Assembly (NCBI GenBank): GCA_025457985.1
Contig: JALOTI010000055.1
Location: forward strand, 1 to 8,841
Length of the DNA stretch: 8,841 nt
Reading direction: 5' to 3'
DNA from: Leptospira sp.
GTDB lineage: Bacteria; Spirochaetota; Leptospiria; Leptospirales; Leptospiraceae
Shown: positions 1-7,266 of the stretch, one piece after another
How the letters are laid out: the number at the start of each line of letters is the position of its first letter
Numbering within the stretch: position 1 is the stretch's first letter
The notes under the pieces: generated by a model
What the model was told of the DNA's origin: nothing
The model's input: the letters and a program-made list of their open reading frames with translations, nothing else
Databases searched by the model: none
Translations under genes and position numbers: made by a program

Positions 1-2
1 CA

Positions 3-317
3 ACTTATTCAGCTACCAAATCATTTATCCAAAGTTTTGCGGAAGCACTTCACCATGAAGTAAAATCCAAAGGAATTGATGTATTGAGTGTTGCACCAGG
101 ACCAGTCGAAACAGGGTTTGGAAATCGGGCAGGAATGAAGATGGGCCAAGCCCAATCACCAGAAGGTATTGCAAAGGTTTCTATGTCAGCTCTCGGCAAC
201 CAAACAACAGTAAGACCAGGATTTTTGTCGAAGTTTTTGGGATATTCGCTGATTACCTTGCCTAGAGGAATTCGCGTAGTCCTGATGAAACAAATCATGT
301 CGGGTATGGTTAAATAA
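3..317 (+). CDS. Short-chain dehydrogenase/reductase (SDR), C-terminal part
   Basis: This is the last 104 codons of an NAD(P)-dependent oxidoreductase of the short-chain dehydrogenase/reductase family; the start lies before the window. The frame opens directly on the catalytic signature Y-S-A-T-K (Tyr codon at 6-8, Lys at 18-20), the classical YxxxK active site. About 35 residues later comes P-G-P-V-E-T, the PGxxxT loop that contacts the cofactor in this family. The N-terminal Rossmann TGxxxGxG motif is outside the window. The tail (LPRGIRVVLMKQ region) is hydrophobic and basic, as in several lipid- or ketone-acting SDRs, but the substrate cannot be told from this fragment. The next gene starts one base after the TAA, so the two are probably co-transcribed. 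The family call is secure; the specific reaction is unknown. Confidence 0.9.
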   Translation, partial: TYSATKSFIQSFAEALHHEVKSKGIDVLSVAPGPVETGFGNRAGMKMGQAQSPEGIAKVSMSALGNQTTVRPGFLSKFLGYSLITLPRGIRVVLMKQIMSGMVK

Positions 318-318
318 A

Positions 319-807
319 ATGCTGGGACTAACGTTTTTTACAGTTAGGAGGATTCTGTTTGTGGCTCTACTGACTTCCCTTGCCAATTGTGTGGTTGGCA
401 CACCCTTCCAAAAGTCCTCCAAACTTTCGGATTACCAAATCAAAGATGAGACAGTTGTTGTGATTGCCTTAACTGAGGTGGAAACCAAAGGTTCTATATC
501 CGATATATGGACTTTTTGGAGAAGAGTTTCCTCAGTGCGCGAGAGTATAGAATCCAATCCTGGTTACCTTGGTGGATCTATACGAAGACAATTGTTTGGA
601 TCAAAAGCATGGACAATGACTGTATGGAAAGATGAAGAATCTATAGATAACTTTGTTTATGCGAAAGAACATGAAAGAGCAATGAAGGAAGGAGGACCTG
701 CTGTCAAACGAGGAAGATTCTATCGAATCCAAAAACAATGGAAAGAGGTTCCCATCCCTTGGGAAGTGGCGGAAGAATTAGTCCATGAAGAAGGAAGGAT
801 AGAATGA
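319..807 (+). CDS. Probable lipoprotein with ABM-like (dimeric alpha/beta barrel) domain
   Basis: This is a 162-residue protein. Residues 1-24 look like a lipoprotein signal: two arginines at 10-11, a hydrophobic stretch (ILFVALL) and L-A-N-C with Cys24 as the candidate lipidated residue, acceptable under the relaxed spirochaete lipobox. The mature part has the pattern of the antibiotic-biosynthesis-monooxygenase/DUF3291-like ferredoxin fold: N-P-G-Y-L-G-G near 80-86, A-W-T-M-T-V-W at 97-103, then D-E-E-S-I-D-N-F and the helix with K-E-H-E-R-A-M. Such proteins are small dimeric enzymes or haem/quinone-acting proteins, often without known substrate. It follows the SDR gene after one base, so a shared pathway is possible. 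An in-frame GTG at 361 has a better ribosome-binding site but would remove the charged signal region, so I prefer ATG 319. The fold call is by pattern only. Confidence 0.7.
   Translation: MLGLTFFTVRRILFVALLTSLANCVVGTPFQKSSKLSDYQIKDETVVVIALTEVETKGSISDIWTFWRRVSSVRESIESNPGYLGGSIRRQLFGSKAWTMTVWKDEESIDNFVYAKEHERAMKEGGPAVKRGRFYRIQKQWKEVPIPWEVAEELVHEEGRIE
346..351 (+). promoter_or_regulatory. Shine-Dalgarno-like AGGAGG inside the lipoprotein signal sequence
   Basis: The bases AGGAGG form the codons for Arg10-Arg11 of the upstream-start reading. They also sit 9 bases before an in-frame GTG at 361, which is good spacing for a ribosome-binding site. The ATG at 319 has only a weak upstream site, in the tail of the SDR gene. 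The motif therefore bears on the start choice but may simply be two arginine codons. Confidence 0.35.
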
Positions 808-815
808 CATTTGTT

Positions 816-1289
816 TCATTCCCAAACAACATTATCCCAGTTGATGCGGATAAAAAAGAAGGCTTTGTCTTTTTTTCGCAACAACTGGAGACTGATTTGA
901 CCTCGTTTTGACCGAACAATGGATTGAAGTTCAAAGGGAAGTGGATTCCCGTCGATCGTTACATCTGGAAATATTTGGCGTCCCAAATAATCATAAAACG
1001 CCCACTGAGTTTCATTAGGTTCTTCCAAATTGATTTCGAAGGATTCAAAAATGGAGTCTAATTTGCCTAAAAATGGTTTACAGTCTCGAAAAGAATTTTT
1101 CCCAAAGATAAAACTTTCCTTTTGTAGGCAAAATTGAATCTCTGATTTTGTTGGAGAGTTATATTGTATCTTGATTATCTCATCGTTATAGGATAAAATT
1201 CCAGCAAACAAAGGATATATGAACGCCATCACAATCATTACGTAGAAAAAGACTTTCGTGGATTTTTTCAGTCTACGTAGGTGAATCAT
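816..1289 (-). CDS. Small single-span membrane protein of unknown function
   Basis: This 157-residue protein is not recognised. It begins with a basic stretch (RRLKKSTK, residues 5-12), followed by one hydrophobic segment at about 13-33 (VFFYVMIVMAFIYPLFAGIL). That predicts a single membrane span or uncleaved signal anchor, with the remaining 120 or so residues outside the cytoplasm. Two cysteines (54 and 70) fall in the exported part and could form a disulfide. The ATG overlaps the TGA of the preceding TPR-like gene in an ATGA arrangement, so translational coupling is likely and this is the last gene of the five-gene cluster. Its stop lies 8 bases from the stop of the convergent lipoprotein gene. 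A role linked to the upstream penicillin-binding protein is possible but rests on position alone. Confidence 0.75.
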   Translation of the reverse strand: MIHLRRLKKSTKVFFYVMIVMAFIYPLFAGILSYNDEIIKIQYNSPTKSEIQFCLQKESFIFGKNSFRDCKPFLGKLDSIFESFEINLEEPNETQWAFYDYLGRQIFPDVTIDGNPLPFELQSIVRSKRGQISLQLLRKKDKAFFFIRINWDNVVWE

Positions 1290-2326
1290 TCCGTTATTCC
1301 CAAAAAAAGTTTTTTCAAAAATTCGTTCCCTTCTTTTTCAGAGAGAATTTTAATGCTACTTCGCAAAGGAGAAATCATCTCATCACGATTGGGAAGGCAG
1401 TGTAAGTAAAGTAAATTCCAGATTTCATCATTTAGTGATTTAGAGAAGGTAAATGTGTTGCAGATTTCTTTAAAAGATCCCTTTAAGGCAAGAGATTTTG
1501 AAGTTTCGAGAACTGCTCTTTCTTTTGGTCCATAACTTCCGCTCATTCGAAAGTAGCGACTGGATAAATTGTATTCCTCCAAGGATCGGTAGTACATTCC
1601 CATTAGATATAAAACATCCGCAGTATGGTTGTTAAGTATAGCATCATCACTGATCAAATTTTTTATATATTCCTTTGATGAATCGTCTTTTAGCTTTAGA
1701 TTAGCGATTCCAAGGTAAATTGGTGAGATTGAATTGGCTGGGACTTTTATAAGAACCTGTTTGAGTAATTGGAATTGTTTCCTTTTCATCAAAAGGACGG
1801 AAGTAAACTCTACCAATTTGGATTGATTTTGAGTAACAAGCCAATCTTCCAATTCCATAGGTGAATCTATATTTGACTTCATTGCCAAAATGTAAGTGGT
1901 ATTTAGATCTTTCCAAGAAATCGGTTTATAAAATTCAGAAAGGGCCGACCAGATCCAACTTTTATCGGATGAGGCAATGTATCCCGAGTATTTGGAATTT
2001 AGAAATAGTCCATCCAGAATTTTGCCATGTTTTTTATAGAGAAAGAACAATCGTGTAACAATAGCTTTCTGGAGTTTACCAGACGGTTTTTTTGAAAGTG
2101 CTTTTTCGTAAAGTGGAATGGCATAGAGAGTATTTGACTTCTCCATCTCATAGGCTTCTTCGTACAAGCCATCTGCTAATATGGAATTAGCAAGGCTAAA
2201 AAAGATAATTACTGCAACCAGAAAGAAATAACGAGGCTTATGAAAGCTTCGTCTTATAGAACCACTACCCAAATGAGTACATATAGTCTTTAAGGTAAGG
2301 TTTGTAATGAGACGAATTGAATCCAA
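1286..2326 (-). CDS. Exported TPR-like repeat protein
   Basis: This is a 346-residue protein with an N-terminal export signal: basic residues at 25-32 (RRSFHKPR), a hydrophobic core at about 33-47, and a likely signal-peptidase site after S-I-L-A at 51. The rest is mostly alpha-helical. Helix pairs resemble tetratricopeptide repeats, clearest at about 54-80 (EEAYEMEKS, then YAIPLYEKALSKKP) and at 235-265 (HTADVLYLMGMYYRSLEEYNLSSRYFR). TPR proteins are usually protein-interaction scaffolds; the partner is not visible here. The start is a TTG with AAAGGA 10 bases upstream (2337-2342), placed one base after the TGA of the PBP gene. A second TTG at 2272 would give a more normal signal length but has a poor ribosome-binding site. 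The position directly after a PBP suggests a periplasmic partner of the peptidoglycan synthase. Confidence 0.75.
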   Translation of the reverse strand: MDSIRLITNLTLKTICTHLGSGSIRRSFHKPRYFFLVAVIIFFSLANSILADGLYEEAYEMEKSNTLYAIPLYEKALSKKPSGKLQKAIVTRLFFLYKKHGKILDGLFLNSKYSGYIASSDKSWIWSALSEFYKPISWKDLNTTYILAMKSNIDSPMELEDWLVTQNQSKLVEFTSVLLMKRKQFQLLKQVLIKVPANSISPIYLGIANLKLKDDSSKEYIKNLISDDAILNNHTADVLYLMGMYYRSLEEYNLSSRYFRMSGSYGPKERAVLETSKSLALKGSFKEICNTFTFSKSLNDEIWNLLYLHCLPNRDEMISPLRSSIKILSEKEGNEFLKKLFLGITE

Positions 2327-2327
2327 A

Positions 2328-4952
2328 TCAATACAATCCTTTCATCAAATCTTTATTTTCGGTAGGGACTGCTTTGTGGTCTTCCAAACATTTTTCCTCT
2401 GGTGGATGGTCTGTTACATATAGTTCGGATTTAGAGGGACAGTTTGCTGATGCTTCTTTTCCACTTAATAAACATATTTTATATGATCTAGCATGAGTGG
2501 GTGCCGGAAATTCGATCTTTGGTGTTAGGTGATTTTTATCAATTTGGGATAAAATCTCTCCCCAAAGTGGAGCGGCAACTGCACCACCCAGACCACTTGG
2601 CCCCATACCAAATTTTGGATCATCATACCCAACCCATACAGCGAGACTGATATCGGGTCTTGCACCTACAAACCATGCATCTTTGTAATCATTTGTAGTG
2701 CCGGTTTTCCCAATTAGATTTCCCGTATAATTTCCGTTACGAACTCCACTTGCCTTACCACTATCTTGTAAGAGTGAAATCATGACTTCGGCAGTGTCTG
2801 GTTTTATTACCTGTCTCTCCATCGGGGCTTTGAGTTTAAATTCATCGTAAGTACCCGATTCAAAGAGAACTTCGCCCCGAGCATTACGAATCCTTTGGAT
2901 GAGGTATGGTCTTTTGACTGTTCCCTGATTTACAAATCCTGAAAATGCAGTTGCCATCTCCAAAGGAGAGATTTCTAGAGATCCAAGAGCCACGGATAAA
3001 TCGGGTCTAAATCGAGATTTTTTTTCTTGTTCGTTCGGGAAAAAATATTTGGTAAAGTAATGGTCGATATTCGACATACCGAGCCTTTCAGCAATTTGGA
3101 CAGCAGCCGTATTTTTAGATTTAACAAGTGCTGTGCGGAGACTTATTTCTCCTTCAAAACTGCCATTTAAATTTTCTGGCGACCATTCTTTCCCGCCGCC
3201 ACCTCTATAGTAAAGAGGGGCATCCATAATCTTAGTACCCATATGAATAGCGCCTGCATCAAATGCCGAAGCATACAAAATTGCTTTTATCGTACTACCT
3301 GTTTGTCGTCTCATTTGTGTTACACGATTAAACTGATTATTACTATGAAAACCTTCGCCACCATGTAAAAACAAAATCTGACCCGTATTAGGCTGTATAC
3401 CTACAATTGCCGCCTGAATACCTGAGGTATCTTTTTCTGATTCAGTCAACTCGAGACCAAGAAAAAGGTCATTTACTATGGATATATCATCAAATTTTTG
3501 TTTTATGGCGAATTCTATCCCGGAAGGAGGTTGGTTTCGGATTCTTCGTTTTTGGATCTTCCCGGATTTTATGGATTTACTCAAATAGGCTTTCACCAAT
3601 GGGCCAATGATCTCTTGCGAACCTCGATCCAAAGTAGTTTCAATCGTATAGCCACCGTTCTCGTAAATATTCTTATCCCCTTCCAGCTGAGAAAGCAGGT
3701 ATCTCACATGTTCTGTTACATAAGGAGCGATGTCTTGTCTTTGACCAAAGACGGTTTCATTGGGAGAACGAACAGATAATTTATGGTAAATAGAAACAAA
3801 TTGTTTTTTTTCTAAATTGGGATATATTCCTCTGTTCCGAAAGGATACAAGTATGGCACCTACTCTCTGGAAGGAACCTTCCGGATTTTTTAGAGGTGAA
3901 AATTTATTCGGAGCGGATGGTAAGGAAGCAAGTAACACCATCTCTTCCTTTGTTAGTTCTCTTGGATTCTTTTGGAAATAAAACTTTATCCCTTCACCGA
4001 AACCAAATGCGCCATGACCCAAATAGACATGATTCATATAGAGTTCAAGAATCTGTTCTTTGGAAAGATAAGACTCTAGGGCAAACGCAAGTTGCGCCTC
4101 TCTCCATTTTCTATTCAGACTCTTCCTTCGATCATCTAATATGATCCGTGCTAACTGCTGTGTTATGGTAGATGCACCTTGTTTGTAACTTAAATTAATT
4201 ACGTTTTTTAAACTAGCTCGAAAGATTGCAGAATAGTCTACTCCACCGTGGGAAAAAAATTTTTGATCCTCAATATTCAAAAGGATGGAAATCATTTCTT
4301 CTGGATAATCGGAAAGTTTGAGAGTAGAAGTTCGCTTCTGGAAGATCTCACTCACAACTTCTCCATTTCGATCTAAAATTTTAGTGGGAAGGTTTTTGGA
4401 AAGATGTGTTATATAGGCAGGAATTTCTTTTTTGGTTTGCAATACTCCAGCGACAAAATAGGAAAATAGAACAATAAAAAGAAAAAAACCTATGACAAAA
4501 CTAGTGAATACAAACTTTGGAATGGAAAAAGTTTTTTTCGTTCGTGTTTTTGGTTTTGGAGATTGGTATTGATTTTTTGAATACAAACTAACGTTTGCTT
4601 TGCGTCTCCACTGAAAGAACTTTAGATCCTCTAATGTTTGCCAAATTCCTTTAGATTTTTTAAATTCATTTTGGTTTCTTATCTCTCTTTCAAAAACCAC
4701 CTTTCTTTCAAATAGAGGTTTTGGTTTGGACTTGGGTGTTTCGGTGCCTAAGACAAAAGTTTCTGGCTTTGGGGCTGGAGGGATCGTTTGTTCGATTTCA
4801 TATTGGTATTCATTAAATCGTAAGATTGTTTTTTCTTTGCAATGAGCACATGTTAGCTGGAACTTTCCTTGTTTCGGGATGGGCTCAGGTATTTTAGATG
4901 CCTTATTGCAGTGCGGGCATACATATTTTGGGGATGGTTCTACAGCCAACAT
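2328..4952 (-). CDS. Penicillin-binding protein 1A, bifunctional, with N-terminal zinc-ribbon
   Basis: This is a class A penicillin-binding protein of 874 residues that polymerises lipid II and cross-links peptidoglycan at the outer face of the inner membrane. Residues 10-46 form a cytoplasmic zinc-ribbon (C12-x2-C15, C35-x2-C38, similar to the MJ0042 type), followed by a Pro/Lys-rich linker. A single membrane span lies at about 147-170. The glycosyltransferase 51 domain has E-D-Q-K-F-F-S-H-G-G (catalytic Glu228), G-A-S-T-I-T-Q-Q (259-266), R-K-W-R-E (281-285) and I-L-E-L-Y-M-N (301-307). The transpeptidase domain has S-T-I-K (nucleophile Ser553), S-K-N (612-614) and K-T-G-T (749-752), so both activities look intact. 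A C-terminal Cys-containing tail (827, 838, 855) is common in PBP1A proteins. ATG 4952 lies 15 bases after the preceding gene. The zinc-ribbon is absent from the best-known enterobacterial PBP1A. Confidence 0.96.
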   Translation of the reverse strand: MLAVEPSPKYVCPHCNKASKIPEPIPKQGKFQLTCAHCKEKTILRFNEYQYEIEQTIPPAPKPETFVLGTETPKSKPKPLFERKVVFEREIRNQNEFKKSKGIWQTLEDLKFFQWRRKANVSLYSKNQYQSPKPKTRTKKTFSIPKFVFTSFVIGFFLFIVLFSYFVAGVLQTKKEIPAYITHLSKNLPTKILDRNGEVVSEIFQKRTSTLKLSDYPEEMISILLNIEDQKFFSHGGVDYSAIFRASLKNVINLSYKQGASTITQQLARIILDDRRKSLNRKWREAQLAFALESYLSKEQILELYMNHVYLGHGAFGFGEGIKFYFQKNPRELTKEEMVLLASLPSAPNKFSPLKNPEGSFQRVGAILVSFRNRGIYPNLEKKQFVSIYHKLSVRSPNETVFGQRQDIAPYVTEHVRYLLSQLEGDKNIYENGGYTIETTLDRGSQEIIGPLVKAYLSKSIKSGKIQKRRIRNQPPSGIEFAIKQKFDDISIVNDLFLGLELTESEKDTSGIQAAIVGIQPNTGQILFLHGGEGFHSNNQFNRVTQMRRQTGSTIKAILYASAFDAGAIHMGTKIMDAPLYYRGGGGKEWSPENLNGSFEGEISLRTALVKSKNTAAVQIAERLGMSNIDHYFTKYFFPNEQEKKSRFRPDLSVALGSLEISPLEMATAFSGFVNQGTVKRPYLIQRIRNARGEVLFESGTYDEFKLKAPMERQVIKPDTAEVMISLLQDSGKASGVRNGNYTGNLIGKTGTTNDYKDAWFVGARPDISLAVWVGYDDPKFGMGPSGLGGAVAAPLWGEILSQIDKNHLTPKIEFPAPTHARSYKICLLSGKEASANCPSKSELYVTDHPPEEKCLEDHKAVPTENKDLMKGLY

Positions 4953-4967
4953 AGGTTCTCATATTTC

Positions 4968-5846
4968 TTATCGGCTCTTTGTCAAAATTACAAAATCAGC
5001 GATTTTTGCAAATTCTTCTGGGTTTTCCTTTCCTTTGGGAAAACTGGAGAGAACTAAGGGATTATGACCCATTTTTCGCAATCGAAAGGTAAGCCCACCC
5101 TCCCTGTCCGAATGGAACCTTCCATTTAAATGGAAAATTGGCAAACCTGTGGAATACCTTTGCCATGAAATCGCATCCGCCATTCCCTGGTCCCAAACGG
5201 ATTGGGCTAGGAAAAAGTTTTCGGTAGAGTTCAAACTTCCGTGAGAATGTGCCCCCAGTAATTCACGAAGTCGTTCGAGATATTCTGTCGACTGGAATGT
5301 AGATAAGAGTGATGGTTCTGGCATCCAAATTCGGGTGTGCGGAGGAAAACTTTTGTAAGCTATTATCCCTGATTTGGCTACTTGATTTACAAACCTTCGT
5401 GGAGGGTTGGCGCAGACAACCTTTAGTTTGTTATCTCTTGCAATTTTTACAAGAGGGAAATAGTCGTCTTTAAAGTTTTTCCAATGGACGGTTGAATTCA
5501 AAAACTGGGACTCCGAGAGTCCGTAAAAGATAAATTCATCTGTGATTGTTTGTTGGTCTCTTTCCAACATCTCAAGACTCAAAATTCTTTTGGATTTAGA
5601 AACCAGGCGGGAAAAAAGATCACGGCTTACGCGATGCCCTACCTCATCGTCATGTTCTTCACCAAACAAAATGATATCAGAGTTAGATAATTTTTCAACC
5701 AAATCATCTAACAAAAGTTCTTTTCCAGTCTTTGTCTCAATGATTTGATAGGAATTTACCTCTTCTGCAAAAAGAGGTAGATTCAACAAAATTAAGAAAG
5801 AAAGAGAAAAGAACCTCCGAAGAGATATTTTATAGAAGTTTTTCAA
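4968..5846 (-). CDS. ChaN-family (TIKI superfamily, DUF399) exported protein
   Basis: This protein is about 292 residues long from TTG 5846. From that start it has a clear signal peptide: a basic region K-N-F-Y-K-I-S-L-R-R, a hydrophobic core, and a likely cleavage after L-F-A before E-E-V-N. I see no lipobox Cys. The mature part shows ChaN/TIKI signatures: I-L-F-G-E-E-H-D-D just after the first domain strand, S-L-E-M-L-E-R-D, N-P-P-R-R, and near the C-terminus F-H-L-N-G-R-F-H. These His and Glu residues are the metal- or haem-linked positions of the superfamily. ChaN proteins have been described as haem-binding, iron-regulated surface proteins; whether this one binds haem is unproven. The start is uncertain: another TTG at 5900 is in frame and deeper inside the peroxidase gene. 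Either start overlaps that gene, so coupling is likely. Confidence 0.85.
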   Translation of the reverse strand: MKNFYKISLRRFFSLSFLILLNLPLFAEEVNSYQIIETKTGKELLLDDLVEKLSNSDIILFGEEHDDEVGHRVSRDLFSRLVSKSKRILSLEMLERDQQTITDEFIFYGLSESQFLNSTVHWKNFKDDYFPLVKIARDNKLKVVCANPPRRFVNQVAKSGIIAYKSFPPHTRIWMPEPSLLSTFQSTEYLERLRELLGAHSHGSLNSTENFFLAQSVWDQGMADAISWQRYSTGLPIFHLNGRFHSDREGGLTFRLRKMGHNPLVLSSFPKGKENPEEFAKIADFVILTKSR

Positions 5847-6372
5847 TCGCTGAGGTAAGTTCTGGGCTTTCTGGTTTAACAGAGGATTTGAATCGGCCAA
5901 CTACCTTTCCATCCTTTCCAATGAGAAACTTTTCAAAATTCCAGCCAACTTCACCCGTCTCTTTTGCAGAACTTGTCAAAAATTCATATACAGGGTCCTT
6001 ATCCTTCCCGGTGACTTTTACTTTTTTCATAAGGTCAAAGGAGACGCCATAGTTCAATTTACAAAACTCAGCAATTTGGGCCTCGGTTCCAGGTTCTTGG
6101 GCACCAAAGTCATTGGAAGGGAAACCAACGATTTTGAGTCCTTTGTCTTTGTATTTTTTGTAGATTGACTCAAGGCCTTCATACTGTGGCGTATAACCAC
6201 ACTTAGATGCAACATTGACAACCAATACGGGATGTCCTTTGTACTCAGATAGGGAAACCTCTTTCCCTTGGATGGAAACAGACTTTAAATCATGGAATGA
6301 CATTTTTTTACCTCCGGCAAGTAAAGGTATACCAGCTAGAATCAAAAATAAACTCAAAACTTTTCTTTGCAC
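5830..6372 (-). CDS. Glutathione-peroxidase-family thiol peroxidase, exported
   Basis: This 180-residue enzyme reduces hydroperoxides through a reactive cysteine. The catalytic tetrad is visible: Cys58 in N-V-A-S-K-C-G-Y-T, Gln92 in F-G-A-Q-E-P-G-T, and Trp144-Asn145 in G-W-N-F. Selenocysteine is not used, as the codon is for Cys. Cys104 in A-E-F-C-K-L-N-Y-G-V lies about 46 residues after Cys58. That matches the resolving cysteine of thioredoxin-dependent members, so thioredoxin-like reductants are more likely than glutathione. Residues 1-20 form a signal peptide (MQRKVLSLFLILAGIPLLA), which puts the enzyme in the periplasm. GTG 6372 is supported by a strong AGGAGGG six bases upstream. It is the first gene of the minus-strand cluster and overlaps the ChaN-like gene by at least 17 bases. 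Confidence 0.93.
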   Translation of the reverse strand: MQRKVLSLFLILAGIPLLAGGKKMSFHDLKSVSIQGKEVSLSEYKGHPVLVVNVASKCGYTPQYEGLESIYKKYKDKGLKIVGFPSNDFGAQEPGTEAQIAEFCKLNYGVSFDLMKKVKVTGKDKDPVYEFLTSSAKETGEVGWNFEKFLIGKDGKVVGRFKSSVKPESPELTSAIEKLL

Positions 6373-6378
6373 AAGTTA

Positions 6379-6385
6379 CCCTCCT
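6379..6385 (-). promoter_or_regulatory. Strong Shine-Dalgarno site for the peroxidase gene
   Basis: The minus strand reads AGGAGGG here, six bases before the GTG at 6372. It fixes that start codon. It is the strongest ribosome-binding site in the window and belongs to the first gene of the five-gene cluster. Confidence 0.8.
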
Positions 6386-6399
6386 GTTTTTCTTAGACT

Positions 6400-7266
6400 A
6401 TGGGAGCCCTCTTTTTTGCTCTAGGGAGCGAAGCAAAACCCTGGATTCAAATCACAAATGCCAAACCAGTGCGAGAAAATTCCAGATTCCGACGGTTTGA
6501 AAGCCCCGATGCAACCATTTTCATCACTGGGATTGGCAAAATGTCTATGGCACTTGCCGTTGCTGAATACGCCCTCTCTTTGCAAAAAGAAGAACGAATC
6601 CGTACAAAAATCTGGAATCTAGGAATCGCTGGCTCAACAACCAATAAACACAATTTAGGTGATTTTTTTTGGATACACAAACTTACTGACCATTCTTTAA
6701 AAAATGACTTCTATCCAGAACGATGGCAGTCTTCCTCGTTTGTTAAAGAATCCAATTTGGTGACTGTTGACCACCCTATCTCCAAAAATGCAGACCAAGC
6801 AGGTTTCATAAGAGCAACGGAAGAAATTTTAGAAAATTATCAATTAATCGATATGGAAGCATCTGGATTTTTTTTTGCAGCGGAAATGTATTTCCCCTTA
6901 GAAAATATACAAATTGGAAAGATAGTTTCAGATCATCTGGAAGGTACATTTTGTACAGCAGAATCTGTTGAGTCCCTGATAAACAACCATACCCAAAAAC
7001 TTTTTGAGGAATGGAAGGAGACAGTTCCAGATTGGGACAAAGACTCTCTGACTAAAGAAACTTGGACTTCTATCCAACAAACAACTACGGCATTGCAGTT
7101 TACAGAATCGATGGTCCATGAGTTGAAGCGAGCCGTTCGTTATTTTTTACTCACAAATCCAAACCAAAAAATCCCTATGCCAGAAATCCTAGTAAAAGAC
7201 AAACCACTGGAAAAGAGAGAGGCAAAACAAATTTTTGAGAGATGGAAAAAGCAACTCTATGCTTAA
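6400..7266 (+). CDS. Nucleosidase/phosphorylase superfamily protein (MTA/SAH-nucleosidase-like)
   Basis: This 288-residue protein has the PNP/UDP-phosphorylase fold, which cleaves N-glycosidic bonds of purine nucleosides. N-terminal F-F-A-L-G-S-E-A-K-P places Glu11 at the position of catalytic Glu12 of E. coli MTA/SAH nucleosidase. F-I-T-G-I-G-K (41-47) and N-L-G-I-A-G-S (73-79) are the Gly-rich strand motifs. I-D-M-E-A (150-154) is the ribose-binding Met-Glu motif, and V-S-D (176-178) supplies the catalytic Asp. An active nucleosidase is therefore likely, with substrate unknown (5'-methylthioadenosine, S-adenosylhomocysteine, 5'-deoxyadenosine, futalosine or other). The core ends near 203, followed by about 85 charged helical residues not found in ordinary 230-residue members. 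The ATG has no ribosome-binding site, yet the first strand begins right after it, so the start looks correct. It overlaps the radical-SAM gene by 8 bases. Confidence 0.85.
   Translation: MGALFFALGSEAKPWIQITNAKPVRENSRFRRFESPDATIFITGIGKMSMALAVAEYALSLQKEERIRTKIWNLGIAGSTTNKHNLGDFFWIHKLTDHSLKNDFYPERWQSSSFVKESNLVTVDHPISKNADQAGFIRATEEILENYQLIDMEASGFFFAAEMYFPLENIQIGKIVSDHLEGTFCTAESVESLINNHTQKLFEEWKETVPDWDKDSLTKETWTSIQQTTTALQFTESMVHELKRAVRYFLLTNPNQKIPMPEILVKDKPLEKREAKQIFERWKKQLYA

Noticed and set aside
186..422. Minus-strand reading frame across the SDR end and lipoprotein start
   Set aside because: It is antisense to two well-supported genes and has no recognisable protein features.
852..876. A/T-only hairpin (AAAAAAGA with TCTTTTTT) that could terminate the plus-strand pair
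   Set aside because: The stem has almost no G+C, and it lies in the coding sequence for Lys/Phe-rich residues of the facing gene, so it is probably incidental.
3407..4144. Plus-strand reading frames of 67-93 codons opposite the PBP gene
   Set aside because: They lie entirely antisense to conserved PBP1A coding sequence, lack ribosome-binding sites, and look like shadows.
5542..5748. Plus-strand reading frame of 68 codons opposite the ChaN-like gene
   Set aside because: It is antisense to motif-bearing coding sequence and has no independent support.
5814..5818. GGAGG on the minus strand in the ChaN-like signal sequence as a ribosome-binding site
   Set aside because: No usable start codon follows at proper spacing, and a start there would destroy the signal peptide; the bases encode Arg residues.
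6447..6680. Minus-strand reading frame opposite the nucleosidase gene, possible upstream member of the minus cluster
   Set aside because: It overlaps the conserved Gly-rich motifs of the nucleosidase and has no start signal.
7235..7258. TTG 7235 as start of the radical-SAM gene
   Set aside because: It would add eight residues with no family match and a larger overlap; ATG 7259 gives a normal N-terminus.
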